Shown here in pieces: positions 16,055 to 24,696 of a DNA stretch of 64,000 nucleotides (its first letter is position 1; each line of letters begins with the position of its first letter). Below the pieces are notes generated by a model, which did not search any database, was not told where the DNA came from, and saw only the letters and a list, made by a program, of their open reading frames with translations. A program made the position numbers and the translations under genes. Source of the stretch: Halobacteriovorax marinus (GTDB taxonomy: Bacteria; Bdellovibrionota; Bacteriovoracia; Bacteriovoracales; Bacteriovoracaceae); contig MAAO01000004.1 of assembly GCA_002163155.1 (NCBI GenBank), forward strand, positions 372,001 through 436,000, read 5' to 3'.

Positions 16055-17428
16055 ATGCTAAAAAATAATTTAGAGAGAATTTCAAATTTAAATGTAATTC
16101 ACGTAACTTTATTACTATTTCAAATTCTCTCTCTATTCTTTTTAAAATTTAACTTCTTGGCCATTGCGATCTCTCTTCCGGTTATTTTTCTTAGATACCA
16201 CTTCTTTGAAAATTATCAACCGCAGAAGAAGTTGGCATTTTTTATATTGTTATGCTTTATTGAACTTCCTTTTATTTTCTACCCGTCAGCCTATAATATC
16301 TTTGGCGGAATCAGGCCTCATTCATTGTCTGAAATAACAAATCTCTTTATTCTTGGAAATATACTACTCATTCTACATTTTCTAATTAATATAGCTCTCT
16401 CCAGAAGATTTAACTTTTCAGAGAAAAAGAGTTTCAAAGAGTATTGTTTTAAGTTTAGAAACTATAAAATACTTTGGTGGATAGTCTTTATTACAGCATT
16501 TCTCTCCAGCATCATCAGTTTCAAACTTGGAGTTGGGGTCATGGGAAAGAAAGCTCCTGACCTTCCATTTAAAATTGAAAGTATATTGAATCACTTTAGA
16601 AATACTGCCATTCCATTTCTAGCGATAACACTATTAGATATTTTCTATAAGAAGAGGTCTACTCGCTGGGTGATATTAACTGGATTCTTATATTTCTGTT
16701 GGCTTTCATTTGAAACTTATATTAGAGCTTCTAGAGGAGTCTTCTTTGTTTCTGGTATTTCTATAATTATTTGGGCCTTAACTTGTGAACTTATCAACTT
16801 AAAAAAAGCCTCTAAGATTGTCATTCCTCTAGTAACTATCCTAGTTATCATGTACCCATTTATTTCAAGTTATAGAGAACTAAAGATCAAGCAACCACAT
16901 TATTCTGCGGCTGATATTTATAAGGAAGGAATAGTCAAAGTGACGAGCAGTACTACTCCCATTTTCTTCGAACTTTACAATAGAATATTTGGAGCAGGAG
17001 AAGAGGTATTGAAGTTTACACCCTTTCTTAAAAGTACAATATACGGAGGAATCTGGAGCGATATTGTAGAAGTTGGAGGGTCTTCCCACTACCACACTTA
17101 CAAGGTCGACAAAGTAGCAAAGCATGTTGTTCATAGCTCAGGTGTAACAGGATTAGCCGATGGTTTTCTATGTTTAGGCTATATAGGGCTTTTTCTTACG
17201 CTTTTCATTTTTTCAACATCTACTTTCTTTATAGATTTAGGAGCTCTAGGATTTATTACTTCTACAAGCGCTGGAAAATCTATGATTTCCCTATACTTGG
17301 CACTGATTCTATTCTCAGGCCAAGGATTTATAAATATGTTCTTTTACAACATATTATATAATTGTGTCTGGCCTCTACTCTTTCTCTTTACGCATTTATT
17401 AACTAAGAGAATTAAACTATTTATTTAA
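16055..17428 (+). CDS. wzy: O-antigen polymerase-like membrane protein (Wzy candidate 1)
   Basis: A 457-residue protein with about 11-12 hydrophobic segments and a large central extracytoplasmic loop of about 75-90 residues (roughly 275-365), the layout of Wzy or oligosaccharide-repeat polymerases. The sequence has no sharp motif, which is normal for Wzy, so the call rests on topology and context. It closes the plus-strand operon that starts at 13396. Its last 12 bases overlap the tail of the convergent GT4 gene and no hairpin is seen, so transcription may run into the opposing gene. An O-antigen ligase or another multi-span transferase remains possible. Confidence 0.68.
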   Translation: MLKNNLERISNLNVIHVTLLLFQILSLFFLKFNFLAIAISLPVIFLRYHFFENYQPQKKLAFFILLCFIELPFIFYPSAYNIFGGIRPHSLSEITNLFILGNILLILHFLINIALSRRFNFSEKKSFKEYCFKFRNYKILWWIVFITAFLSSIISFKLGVGVMGKKAPDLPFKIESILNHFRNTAIPFLAITLLDIFYKKRSTRWVILTGFLYFCWLSFETYIRASRGVFFVSGISIIIWALTCELINLKKASKIVIPLVTILVIMYPFISSYRELKIKQPHYSAADIYKEGIVKVTSSTTPIFFELYNRIFGAGEEVLKFTPFLKSTIYGGIWSDIVEVGGSSHYHTYKVDKVAKHVVHSSGVTGLADGFLCLGYIGLFLTLFIFSTSTFFIDLGALGFITSTSAGKSMISLYLALILFSGQGFINMFFYNILYNCVWPLLFLFTHLLTKRIKLFI

Positions 17429-18643
17429 ATCACGATATTCGTTTAGATAGTTTATTTTAACTTCACTCCAATCATGTTTTTCTTGGATAGATTTCTTAGC
17501 TTCTCTTCCTATTGACTCTCTTAGTTCAAATTGATCTAAGGTTTCACAAATAACTTCTACCCAAGCGTTAGGATTTCTATAGTCATCCACTTTTAAGCAA
17601 TCTCTACCATCTTCAGAATAGATGGCATTGAAACTCTGAGGGGTGCCTACAACAATTTTTTCTAAATACATGGCCTCTAAGACTTTAGTCTTTACTCCAG
17701 CTCCAAAGAAGATAGGAGATAGAAATATTTTAGACTTTTGGATATAAGGCACGAGACTATCTACAAAACCTGTAACCTCAATTCTCTTATCTGTAATATT
17801 CTTTAATTTCTCAGAAGGATTTCCACCTGCTAAATATAATTTCACATTAGGTTTTTTGTCCCAGAGAAGCGGCATAACTTCTTCAACAAGAAAGTCAGCT
17901 CCATCAATATTAGGACCATAATCAAAATTACCTGTAAATATTAAGGACTCTTCTTCGTAAGCAACACTTTCACTACTAACCATTGAATCGAATTTATGAG
18001 TGTCTACTCCATAGTAAAGACCTCTTAAAATAGCATTCGTTTTAAAATTTTCACGAGCATAGATCTCATCCATTTGAGAGACAAATAAGACTTTTGGAAC
18101 TAGGTTATAATATTTTGTCTCAAACCTCTGGGCCTTAGAAAGCTCCATTTTCCAAATTAATTTCTTTATAAAGTTCTTCTCATTTGCAACTCTAGATTCG
18201 TAGAAGAAAGATAGTGAATCAATAGCGCAAATAACAACCTTACCTCTTAACTTCATCGGAATATGATCGATGAGTGGCACTAAAGCTAAAGACATAATTT
18301 GAATAACATCAAAATCCTCTATCACTTCGAGCATTTTTTCTTTAAGGGAATTCAATGTTTCACTATCTTCAACAATAAAAGGATTCGCTGACAAGAATGA
18401 AGTCGCTTTACTTACAAGACCTTTTCTTGAGGGTTTAATTGATTTCACAGGTAACAAAGTGACATGGGAGAAACTTTCATCATCAAGTGCGACTGAATCA
18501 CCGTACTCGGGATACAAGAAACTAGCTTGTAATCCTGTGTTAGATTTTAAAATATTATAAGTCGTTTTATTCACACCATTCTTATTTTCAGGAATAAATA
18601 TGTCAGGACCTATGAAGAGAACGTTTAGTTTACTTTGCGTCAT
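17417..18643 (-). CDS. GT4 family glycosyltransferase
   Basis: A 408-residue GT-B protein. The C-terminal half has LIFTGNFDYGPNIDGADFL, KLYLAGGNPSEKL and a FFGAGVKTKVLEAMYLEK donor-binding element, the form of GT4 seen in sugar transferases of the Glyco_trans_1_4 type. N-terminal LFIGPDIFIPENKNGVNKTTYNIL is the acceptor-side loop. It is a single-gene unit, divergent from gmd (105-base gap holding a TATAAT at 18691-18696) and convergent with the Wzy candidate. Cytoplasmic, membrane-associated action is assumed. Donor unknown. Confidence 0.84.
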   Translation of the reverse strand: MTQSKLNVLFIGPDIFIPENKNGVNKTTYNILKSNTGLQASFLYPEYGDSVALDDESFSHVTLLPVKSIKPSRKGLVSKATSFLSANPFIVEDSETLNSLKEKMLEVIEDFDVIQIMSLALVPLIDHIPMKLRGKVVICAIDSLSFFYESRVANEKNFIKKLIWKMELSKAQRFETKYYNLVPKVLFVSQMDEIYARENFKTNAILRGLYYGVDTHKFDSMVSSESVAYEEESLIFTGNFDYGPNIDGADFLVEEVMPLLWDKKPNVKLYLAGGNPSEKLKNITDKRIEVTGFVDSLVPYIQKSKIFLSPIFFGAGVKTKVLEAMYLEKIVVGTPQSFNAIYSEDGRDCLKVDDYRNPNAWVEVICETLDQFELRESIGREAKKSIQEKHDWSEVKINYLNEYRDLNK

Positions 18644-18748
18644 ATTGATTTTGTCTTCTTAAATAAAGGTTTATAAAGAGTAGTTCATAGTATAATATTT
18701 GTGTCATCTCAGTCAATTTAACCATATGCACAAACGGGGCGACAACGA

Positions 18749-19759
18749 ATGAAAAAGGCAATAGTTACTGGAATTTCAGGTCAAGATGGAGCTTATTTAG
18801 CAAAAATTCTTCTTGATAAAGGCTATAAAGTTTATGGAGGCCTTAGAAGAACTTCTACATCGAACCTCTGGCGACTTGACCGACTTGGAATTACAAATGA
18901 CATTGAATTAATTTCATTTGAGCTTTTAGAGCAATCAAATATTTTTAAAATGATTCAAAAAATACAGCCTGATGAATTTTACAACTTAGCTGCTCAAAGC
19001 TTTGTTGGTGTTTCATTTGAGCAACCAATGTACACAGCTCATGCCTCAGGTCTTTCAGTACTCAGCATACTTGATGCCATAAAGTCTGTTAGCCCCCATA
19101 CAAAATTCTACCAAGCCTCTACTTCTGAAATGTTTGGAAAAGTGCATGAAGTACCACAAAAAGAGACTACTCCTTTTCACCCAAGAAGTCCCTATGGAGT
19201 TGCGAAACTATACGCACACTGGATTACAAAGAACTACCGAGAGTCATACGATATGTTCGCTTCTTCAGGAATTCTCTTTAATCATGAATCACCTTTTAGA
19301 GGTGAAGAGTTCGTTACAAGAAAAATTACAAATTCATTAGTTAAAATTCATAAAGGACAACAGGAAAAACTAACTCTGGGCAACCTTGATGCCAAAAGAG
19401 ACTGGGGATTCGCTGGAGATTACTGCCAAGGAATTCATAAAATTCTTCAACATAATATTGCAGATGATTTCATTCTCTCTACTGGAAAAACTCACTCGGT
19501 AAGAGACTTTATTGAAAAAGCATGTTTGGTCATAGATACTGAAGTAAGATGGGAAGGAACTGGCGTTGAAACCAAGGGCTTCAACTCTAAGACTAATAAG
19601 CTCATTATCGATATCAGCGAAGACTTCTATAGACCCTGTGAAGTTGATCACCTTTTAGGAGATTCTACTAAAGCAAGAGAGGAATTGAACTGGACGCCTG
19701 AAGTTTCTTTTGAAGGTTTAGTCACAATGATGATGGAAGAAGAGCTTAAGTATTTATAA
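18749..19759 (+). CDS. gmd: GDP-mannose 4,6-dehydratase
   Basis: A 336-residue extended SDR converting GDP-D-mannose to GDP-4-keto-6-deoxymannose, precursor of GDP-fucose, rhamnose, perosamine and colitose. The signature VTGISGQDGAYLAK, the arginine pair in GGLRRTS, YNLAAQSFVGVSFEQP, the STSEMFG active-site block, and FNHESPFRGEEFVTRKIT are all typical of Gmd. It is slightly shorter than most Gmd proteins (usually 345-370). No obvious GDP-sugar reductase (fcl, rmd) or perosamine aminotransferase follows it. One of the unassigned SDRs in the window, or a gene outside it, would have to complete the pathway. It is a lone plus-strand gene ending two bases before a convergent flippase gene. Confidence 0.9.
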   Translation: MKKAIVTGISGQDGAYLAKILLDKGYKVYGGLRRTSTSNLWRLDRLGITNDIELISFELLEQSNIFKMIQKIQPDEFYNLAAQSFVGVSFEQPMYTAHASGLSVLSILDAIKSVSPHTKFYQASTSEMFGKVHEVPQKETTPFHPRSPYGVAKLYAHWITKNYRESYDMFASSGILFNHESPFRGEEFVTRKITNSLVKIHKGQQEKLTLGNLDAKRDWGFAGDYCQGIHKILQHNIADDFILSTGKTHSVRDFIEKACLVIDTEVRWEGTGVETKGFNSKTNKLIIDISEDFYRPCEVDHLLGDSTKAREELNWTPEVSFEGLVTMMMEEELKYL

Positions 19760-19761
19760 AA

Positions 19762-21057
19762 TTACCTATTTTTAGATATTAATTTAAAGATATCTTTTAC
19801 ATTAAATAGAGATAATAAATATAACTTACAGAAAGTTCGGCAGTTCTTATTTGCAAGGGCCATTAAAATATTCGCAATGCAAATTGCTATGATTGAAGCA
19901 AAGATGGCCCCAATAGCTCCAAACTCTGGAATCAACTTTAAATTAATTCCTATATTTAAAACAAAAGCCAATAGAGACACCAGAATAAGTGACTTAATCT
20001 CTCCTTGCACGATCAATACTTTAGTTTGAACCATAGAGAAGTAAAAGAATATCGATAAGAAGCAATAATAAGAAAGAATTTCTCCAGCAAAGAGATACTT
20101 ACTACCGTATAAAAAACCTACTAGCGGCTTACTCACCACAAAGACAGAGACACTAAAAGCTAATGAAATCCACAAAATGACTGTTGATAATCTCATAGAC
20201 TCTTTTTCAAATTTCTCTTTTGACTCACTTGCTGCCATAACAATTTTTGGAAAAAGTATTGATATTATAGACAGAGGAACAAAGCTCCAAAGCTCAATCA
20301 ATTTATTCGCCACTGCATAATTTCCAAGTTGCTCGCTTCCAAGAAAATTTGAAATCATTATTTGATCAGATTTTGCAAACCCCATTAAGAAGAAACTTAT
20401 AAAAACAAGTGGAACCATTTCTTTAAAAAATTGTTTATAAAGTTCTGAGTCGAATTTCCAGACCTTAAATGAGTTCCCATCAATTGAAAATACAATTAAG
20501 TTTGTCACTCCATAGAGGAAAACTTCTATTCCACTAACAACAACAAACCAAACCCAATTTAATTTCAAAAGTATAAATGTGAGTTTAATGATTGAAGTTG
20601 CTAAAAAGGCAAAATTTCTAAAAGTAGAAAGCTTCTTAACATTTCCAATTGAGAGATAGTAATACTCAATAACCTGAAGTGATTTAAACATTTGAAATGT
20701 TGAAAAAATAAGTACACCTATAGCTATCTCCTGAGAGACTTTTAAAAAGAAACAAGCGACTAAATTCATTACAACTAAGCCAATAAGGCCTCCAATTATC
20801 TTTATGCCAATTGCTGTTCCTAATACATCTCCTTTCAATTCACTATTTTCTACGAGAGATTTAACGACAACTTCATCCTGACCCATAATATAAAATGGTG
20901 AGAAAATTAAACCTAGAGATAGAACGTAGGATAGGTCACCATAATGAGAAGGACCTAAATGACGCGCGACCCAAACCCCGAGAACCAGTCCACCTAAAAT
21001 TTTGAAAACATTTTCAAACAATAAAAATAAAATATTTTTAACGACTTCAGATTTCAT
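19762..21057 (-). CDS. wzx: Wzx-type polysaccharide flippase
   Basis: A 431-residue protein with 12 or so hydrophobic segments, typical in length of Wzx/RfbX/MATE-like lipid-linked oligosaccharide flippases. The N-terminal GLVLGVWVARHLGPSHYGDLSYV segment, with Gly-Pro and Tyr-Gly-x-Leu, and the later GFAKSDQIMISNFLGSEQLGNYAVA block are conserved in the Polysacc_synt/PST family. It moves undecaprenyl-diphosphate-linked repeat units to the periplasmic leaflet. It is transcribed alone, opposite gmd and divergent from the WcaJ-like gene across 179 bases. It is the only Wzx seen, although an ABC exporter is present at 59.8 kb. Confidence 0.87.
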   Translation of the reverse strand: MKSEVVKNILFLLFENVFKILGGLVLGVWVARHLGPSHYGDLSYVLSLGLIFSPFYIMGQDEVVVKSLVENSELKGDVLGTAIGIKIIGGLIGLVVMNLVACFFLKVSQEIAIGVLIFSTFQMFKSLQVIEYYYLSIGNVKKLSTFRNFAFLATSIIKLTFILLKLNWVWFVVVSGIEVFLYGVTNLIVFSIDGNSFKVWKFDSELYKQFFKEMVPLVFISFFLMGFAKSDQIMISNFLGSEQLGNYAVANKLIELWSFVPLSIISILFPKIVMAASESKEKFEKESMRLSTVILWISLAFSVSVFVVSKPLVGFLYGSKYLFAGEILSYYCFLSIFFYFSMVQTKVLIVQGEIKSLILVSLLAFVLNIGINLKLIPEFGAIGAIFASIIAICIANILMALANKNCRTFCKLYLLSLFNVKDIFKLISKNR

Positions 21058-21236
21058 AAATTTTTCTTTGATAAAAAAACCTCTAATAAGTAGCTCAAAT
21101 TACGATGATTGCGTTGCAATATATTATAACCAACAAATGCCCAAAGCAATAGCTTCAATCTATGAATAGCACTCATATGAGTTTCCCTCACTCCAAAGAA
21201 GTGGTGAAACGATAAGAAGTTTGATATTTTTAATGG

Positions 21237-22613
21237 ATGTTAAAAGAAAGTGAAAAAACAATTACCAGACTACAGAAGTCCCTAGATATCGTTATAATTA
21301 CAGCGAGTTGGCTTGGAGCCTACGCTCTGAGGTTTAAATACATTCCAAATGCAGAAAGTGGACTCTTCTTGGAGTTTTTCAAAGTTGGCTTAGTCCTGGC
21401 CTTCATTTCATATTTTATTTTTGAAAGATATCAACTCTATACTTCATATCGCTTTAGCTCTCGTTTTGCTGAAATCATGAACTCTATCAAAGCCAATTTT
21501 ACGAGTTTTGTAGCGCTCGTATTCTTTCTCTATTTCTTAAAGCTTGAAAAAATCTCTAGGATTCATCTTGGTGTCTATTTATTCTTGTCATCCTTTGGAC
21601 TCATTTTTGCGAGAATTTTTGTAAGGAAAATTCTTAAGAGTCTTAGAAAAAAAGGAAAGAATTTAAGGCACGTGTTATTAGTTGGTACTGGAGATAATAT
21701 TACTGACTATATTGAGGCCGTAAGAAAATCAAGAGACAGTGGAATTTCATTTCTTGGATGGATAGATAGTAACGGCGCTCATGAAAAATACAATATTCCT
21801 AAAATAGAATTAAGTTATCAAGAATTTATTAAAGAAAAAACTCCTGACAATGTTGTTGTCTCTTATGGGCCTGAGAATTCTAAGAAACTCTCTGACTTCA
21901 TAAAAGAAAATTATAATGATCTCATTTCAATCCAAGTTCTTCCGGACTTATCATACTCGCTTGTTGGGCATAGTATTGAAGATTTTTTAGGAATTCCATT
22001 ACTCACTTTAAATGAGCCCAATGTTTCAATTTTGGAATATTACCTTAAAGCATTTATTGATTTTACTGCTAGTCTCTTAACTATTATTTTGATCTCACCA
22101 CTACTTTTCATTGTAGCGATACTAACAAAGCTCTCTTCTCCTGGACCCATATTTTATTTTCAAGAAAGAGTTGGACTAGGTGGAAAAAAGTTTAAAATGT
22201 GGAAATTTAGATCAATGAGAGTGGCCTCTAATGATGAAGATAAAGTCACCTGGTCATCTAAAGATGATCCAAGAAAAACAAAGTTTGGATCATTGATTAG
22301 ATCAACTAGTATTGATGAGCTTCCTCAACTTTGGAATGTCCTTAAAGGTGATATGTCTCTCATAGGCCCCAGACCGGAAAGGCCATTCTTTGTCGATAAA
22401 TTCAAGAATGAAATTCCAAACTATATGCTCAGACATAAAATGAAAGCTGGTATCACAGGTTGGGCCCAAGTAAATGGTTGGCGTGGAGACACTTCACTAG
22501 AAAAGAGAATTGAGTGTGACATCTATTATATTAAAAACTGGTCAATTCTCTTAGACATAAAAATCGTATTTCTGACAATAATTAAAGGATTTGTTAATAA
22601 GAATGCTTACTAA
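21237..22613 (+). CDS. wcaJ: Undecaprenyl-phosphate sugar phosphotransferase, WcaJ/WbaP-type
   Basis: A 458-residue polyprenyl-phosphate hexose-1-phosphate transferase that starts repeat-unit assembly. It has about four N-terminal membrane helices (residues 15-125), a Rossmann-like cytoplasmic domain (VLLVGTGDN, about 145-230), a further hydrophobic helix (about 265-292), and the catalytic bacterial sugar-transferase domain with FYFQERVGLGGKKFKMWKFRSM, TSIDELPQLWNVLKGDMSLIGPRP and GITGWAQVNGWRG. The DE pair in SIDELPQ carries the catalytic Asp. The family usually transfers glucose-1-P or galactose-1-P, and which one is not predictable here. It is a lone gene with a possible hairpin at its stop, facing rmlA. 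Confidence 0.9.
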   Translation: MLKESEKTITRLQKSLDIVIITASWLGAYALRFKYIPNAESGLFLEFFKVGLVLAFISYFIFERYQLYTSYRFSSRFAEIMNSIKANFTSFVALVFFLYFLKLEKISRIHLGVYLFLSSFGLIFARIFVRKILKSLRKKGKNLRHVLLVGTGDNITDYIEAVRKSRDSGISFLGWIDSNGAHEKYNIPKIELSYQEFIKEKTPDNVVVSYGPENSKKLSDFIKENYNDLISIQVLPDLSYSLVGHSIEDFLGIPLLTLNEPNVSILEYYLKAFIDFTASLLTIILISPLLFIVAILTKLSSPGPIFYFQERVGLGGKKFKMWKFRSMRVASNDEDKVTWSSKDDPRKTKFGSLIRSTSIDELPQLWNVLKGDMSLIGPRPERPFFVDKFKNEIPNYMLRHKMKAGITGWAQVNGWRGDTSLEKRIECDIYYIKNWSILLDIKIVFLTIIKGFVNKNAY

Positions 22614-22625
22614 CTGTAAGTATTC
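22601..22625. terminator. Possible bidirectional hairpin between wcaJ and rmlA
   Basis: Ten-base stem with one G-T pair (GAATGCTTAC with GTAAGTATTC) around a TAACT loop that contains the wcaJ stop codon. The tails on both sides are AT-rich but lack a clear run of T, so termination is plausible but not firm. It lies in the 32-base gap between two convergent genes. Confidence 0.4.
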
Positions 22626-22645
22626 TTATCCAACAGCTTTAGTTA

Positions 22646-23530
22646 CTAAATATCATCCAATAGCTTTTTCAAGTAATCTCGATAAGGAGAATTTGGTAAA
22701 GCATCAGTTAAACTCTCAAGTTCTCTTCTTGAGATAAAATTCATCCTATAAGCAACTTCTTCTAAGCAAGCTATCTTTAAACCTTGTCTCTGCTCAATGG
22801 CAGCAACATAGACAGATGCATCTAAAAGAGAAGCAGGTGTTCCAGTATCTATCCAAGCAACTCCCCTCGTAATGATACTGACTTTAAGTTTTTCAGAATC
22901 AAGATAATTGTTTATAAGATCAACAATTTCAGTTTCACCTCGTGGCGAAGGAGTGAGTTTTTTAGTCTTTTCGATAATAGAGTTATCAAAAATATAAAGT
23001 CCTGGAATAGCATAAGAAGACTTAGGTTGATCTGGTTTTTCTTCAATACTAAGGACTTTGCCATTTTTTGAATTAAATTCAACAACACCATATCTTTCTG
23101 GATCAGAGACACTGTAAGCAAATACACGTGCTTCATCTCTTACATCTCTTTTTTCGTGTGCAGTTAGAGCTTCTCTAAAAAAAGTGAGATCGCCATAGAA
23201 GAGGTTATCGCCAAGCGTCAAGCAAACATCGCCATCACCTATAAACTCCTCACCTAAGGTAAAAGCGTCAGGAATTCCTGTTGGTTTATCTTGGATGACA
23301 TATTCTATATTTATGCCAAGCTTAGCACCATTACCTAGTAACCTTTTGAATTGAGGCTGGTCTTGAGCTGTTGTAATAATGAGAATGTCTTTAATTCCTC
23401 CAAGCATAAGAAAACTTAAAGGATAGTAGATCATTGGCTTGTCATAAATTGGTTGCAATTGCTTGGTTTGAACCGCAGTCATTGGATAGAGCCTCGAACC
23501 CGCTCCCCCTGCTAATATAATCCCTTTCAT
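22646..23530 (-). CDS. rmlA: Glucose-1-phosphate thymidylyltransferase
   Basis: A 294-residue enzyme that makes dTDP-glucose from dTTP and glucose-1-phosphate. It starts MKGIILAGGAGSRLYPMT (signature LAGGxGxRLxP), then KQLQPIYDKPMIYYPLS, EYVIQDKPTGIPDAF, LTLGDNLFYG, and a C-terminal RGVAWIDTGTPASLLDAS, all standard RmlA blocks. Length matches the RmlA family. It is divergent from rmlB across 155 bases, so the two dTDP-glucose genes are neighbours but not in one operon. The product feeds the RmlC- and RmlD-like enzymes and probably the C-methylated sugar branch. Confidence 0.94.
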   Translation of the reverse strand: MKGIILAGGAGSRLYPMTAVQTKQLQPIYDKPMIYYPLSFLMLGGIKDILIITTAQDQPQFKRLLGNGAKLGINIEYVIQDKPTGIPDAFTLGEEFIGDGDVCLTLGDNLFYGDLTFFREALTAHEKRDVRDEARVFAYSVSDPERYGVVEFNSKNGKVLSIEEKPDQPKSSYAIPGLYIFDNSIIEKTKKLTPSPRGETEIVDLINNYLDSEKLKVSIITRGVAWIDTGTPASLLDASVYVAAIEQRQGLKIACLEEVAYRMNFISRRELESLTDALPNSPYRDYLKKLLDDI

Positions 23531-23685
23531 TTTATCCTCTTATTTAGCCGTCATGAATCAATTTTCTTAGTTATTATATACTGCTAAAGATATTTTGCGT
23601 TAATTATAACTAGAAAATATTTGATAAATTGTCAAAAAAATTGCTACTATTCACAATCAAACATTTTACTCTAAAGGCAGTCATA

Positions 23686-24690
23686 ATGGGCAAGAAAACA
23701 GTTCTACTAACAGGATGTGCAGGTTTTATCGGTAGCAATTTTGTAAAAAGAATTTGTACCCGTAAGGCCGTTCAAGAGAGCTATAATTTTGTCATTCTAG
23801 ATGCCCTTACATATGCTGGTCATTATCAAAATATTCAAAATGAAGTTGAACAATTTGAGCATATAACGTTTGTAAAAGGTGATATTAGAAATCAAAACCT
23901 TCTAAATGACCTTTTTTCCGAAACAGAATTTCAGGGGATTATGCATTTTGCAGCAGAGTCTCATGTAGACCGCTCCATAGAGTCTCCAAACATCTTTATC
24001 GAGACTAATGTACTAGGCACATTAAACCTCTTAAATGTTGCCCTGAAAACTTACCAGTCAAAAGGTGATTTTAAATTCCTTCATGTTAGTACTGATGAAG
24101 TTTATGGACAATTAGGCTTAGACGATCCTGCTTTCCACGAAGAAACGCCCATTGATCCCAGCAGTCCCTACAGTTCAAGTAAAGCTTCTTCAGACCTCCT
24201 TGTTAGGTCATATACAAAAACATATGGACTACCAACAATAGTTACAAGATGTTCGAATAATTATGGTGCATTTCAATTCCCTGAAAAGTTTATTCCAGTC
24301 ATTGCTTTAAATGCTTTGAGTGATAAAAGTCTTCCCGTTTATGGAAAAGGTGAAAATATTAGAGACTGGATTCATGTTGAAGATCATGTTGACGGTCTTT
24401 GGTCAGCCTTTGAAAATGGAAAAAGTGGTAGTGTTTACAACTTTGGAGGAAACTCTGAATTTAAAAATATTGATGTAGTGAAAATGATATTAGAAATTCT
24501 AGAAAAACCTGAATCTTTAATTTCATATGTTGAAGATCGTCTTGGTCATGACTTTAGATACGCCATAGACTTTACAAAAACTGCGAATGAACTTCAGTGG
24601 CAACCGAAGAGAACTTTTGAAGAAGGTCTCAAGGAAACTGTTGAATGGTATAAGAATAACACTGAATGGATAAACCAAGTTAAGGGCTAA
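23686..24690 (+). CDS. rmlB: dTDP-glucose 4,6-dehydratase
   Basis: About 334 residues. Motifs: [15 protein letters not shown] (NAD loop), LDALTYAGHYQNI, HFAAESHVDRSI, VSTDEVYGQLG, the YSSSKASSDLLVR catalytic pair, and RCSNNYGAFQFPEKFIP, all diagnostic of RmlB. It converts dTDP-glucose to dTDP-4-keto-6-deoxyglucose. The start chosen is the ATG at 23686-23688 with an AAAGG site upstream. The in-frame extension back to 23629 adds 19 residues that do not fit the family. It is followed after six bases by the CapD-like gene. Confidence 0.94.
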   Translation: MGKKTVLLTGCAGFIGSNFVKRICTRKAVQESYNFVILDALTYAGHYQNIQNEVEQFEHITFVKGDIRNQNLLNDLFSETEFQGIMHFAAESHVDRSIESPNIFIETNVLGTLNLLNVALKTYQSKGDFKFLHVSTDEVYGQLGLDDPAFHEETPIDPSSPYSSSKASSDLLVRSYTKTYGLPTIVTRCSNNYGAFQFPEKFIPVIALNALSDKSLPVYGKGENIRDWIHVEDHVDGLWSAFENGKSGSVYNFGGNSEFKNIDVVKMILEILEKPESLISYVEDRLGHDFRYAIDFTKTANELQWQPKRTFEEGLKETVEWYKNNTEWINQVKG

Positions 24691-24696
24691 AATATT

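Noticed and set aside
18738-18748. GGCGACAACGA just before the gmd start, similar to the RfaH ops element
   Set aside because: Only about 7 of 11 bases match, it overlaps the ribosome-binding region, and no JUMPstart-like sequence surrounds it.
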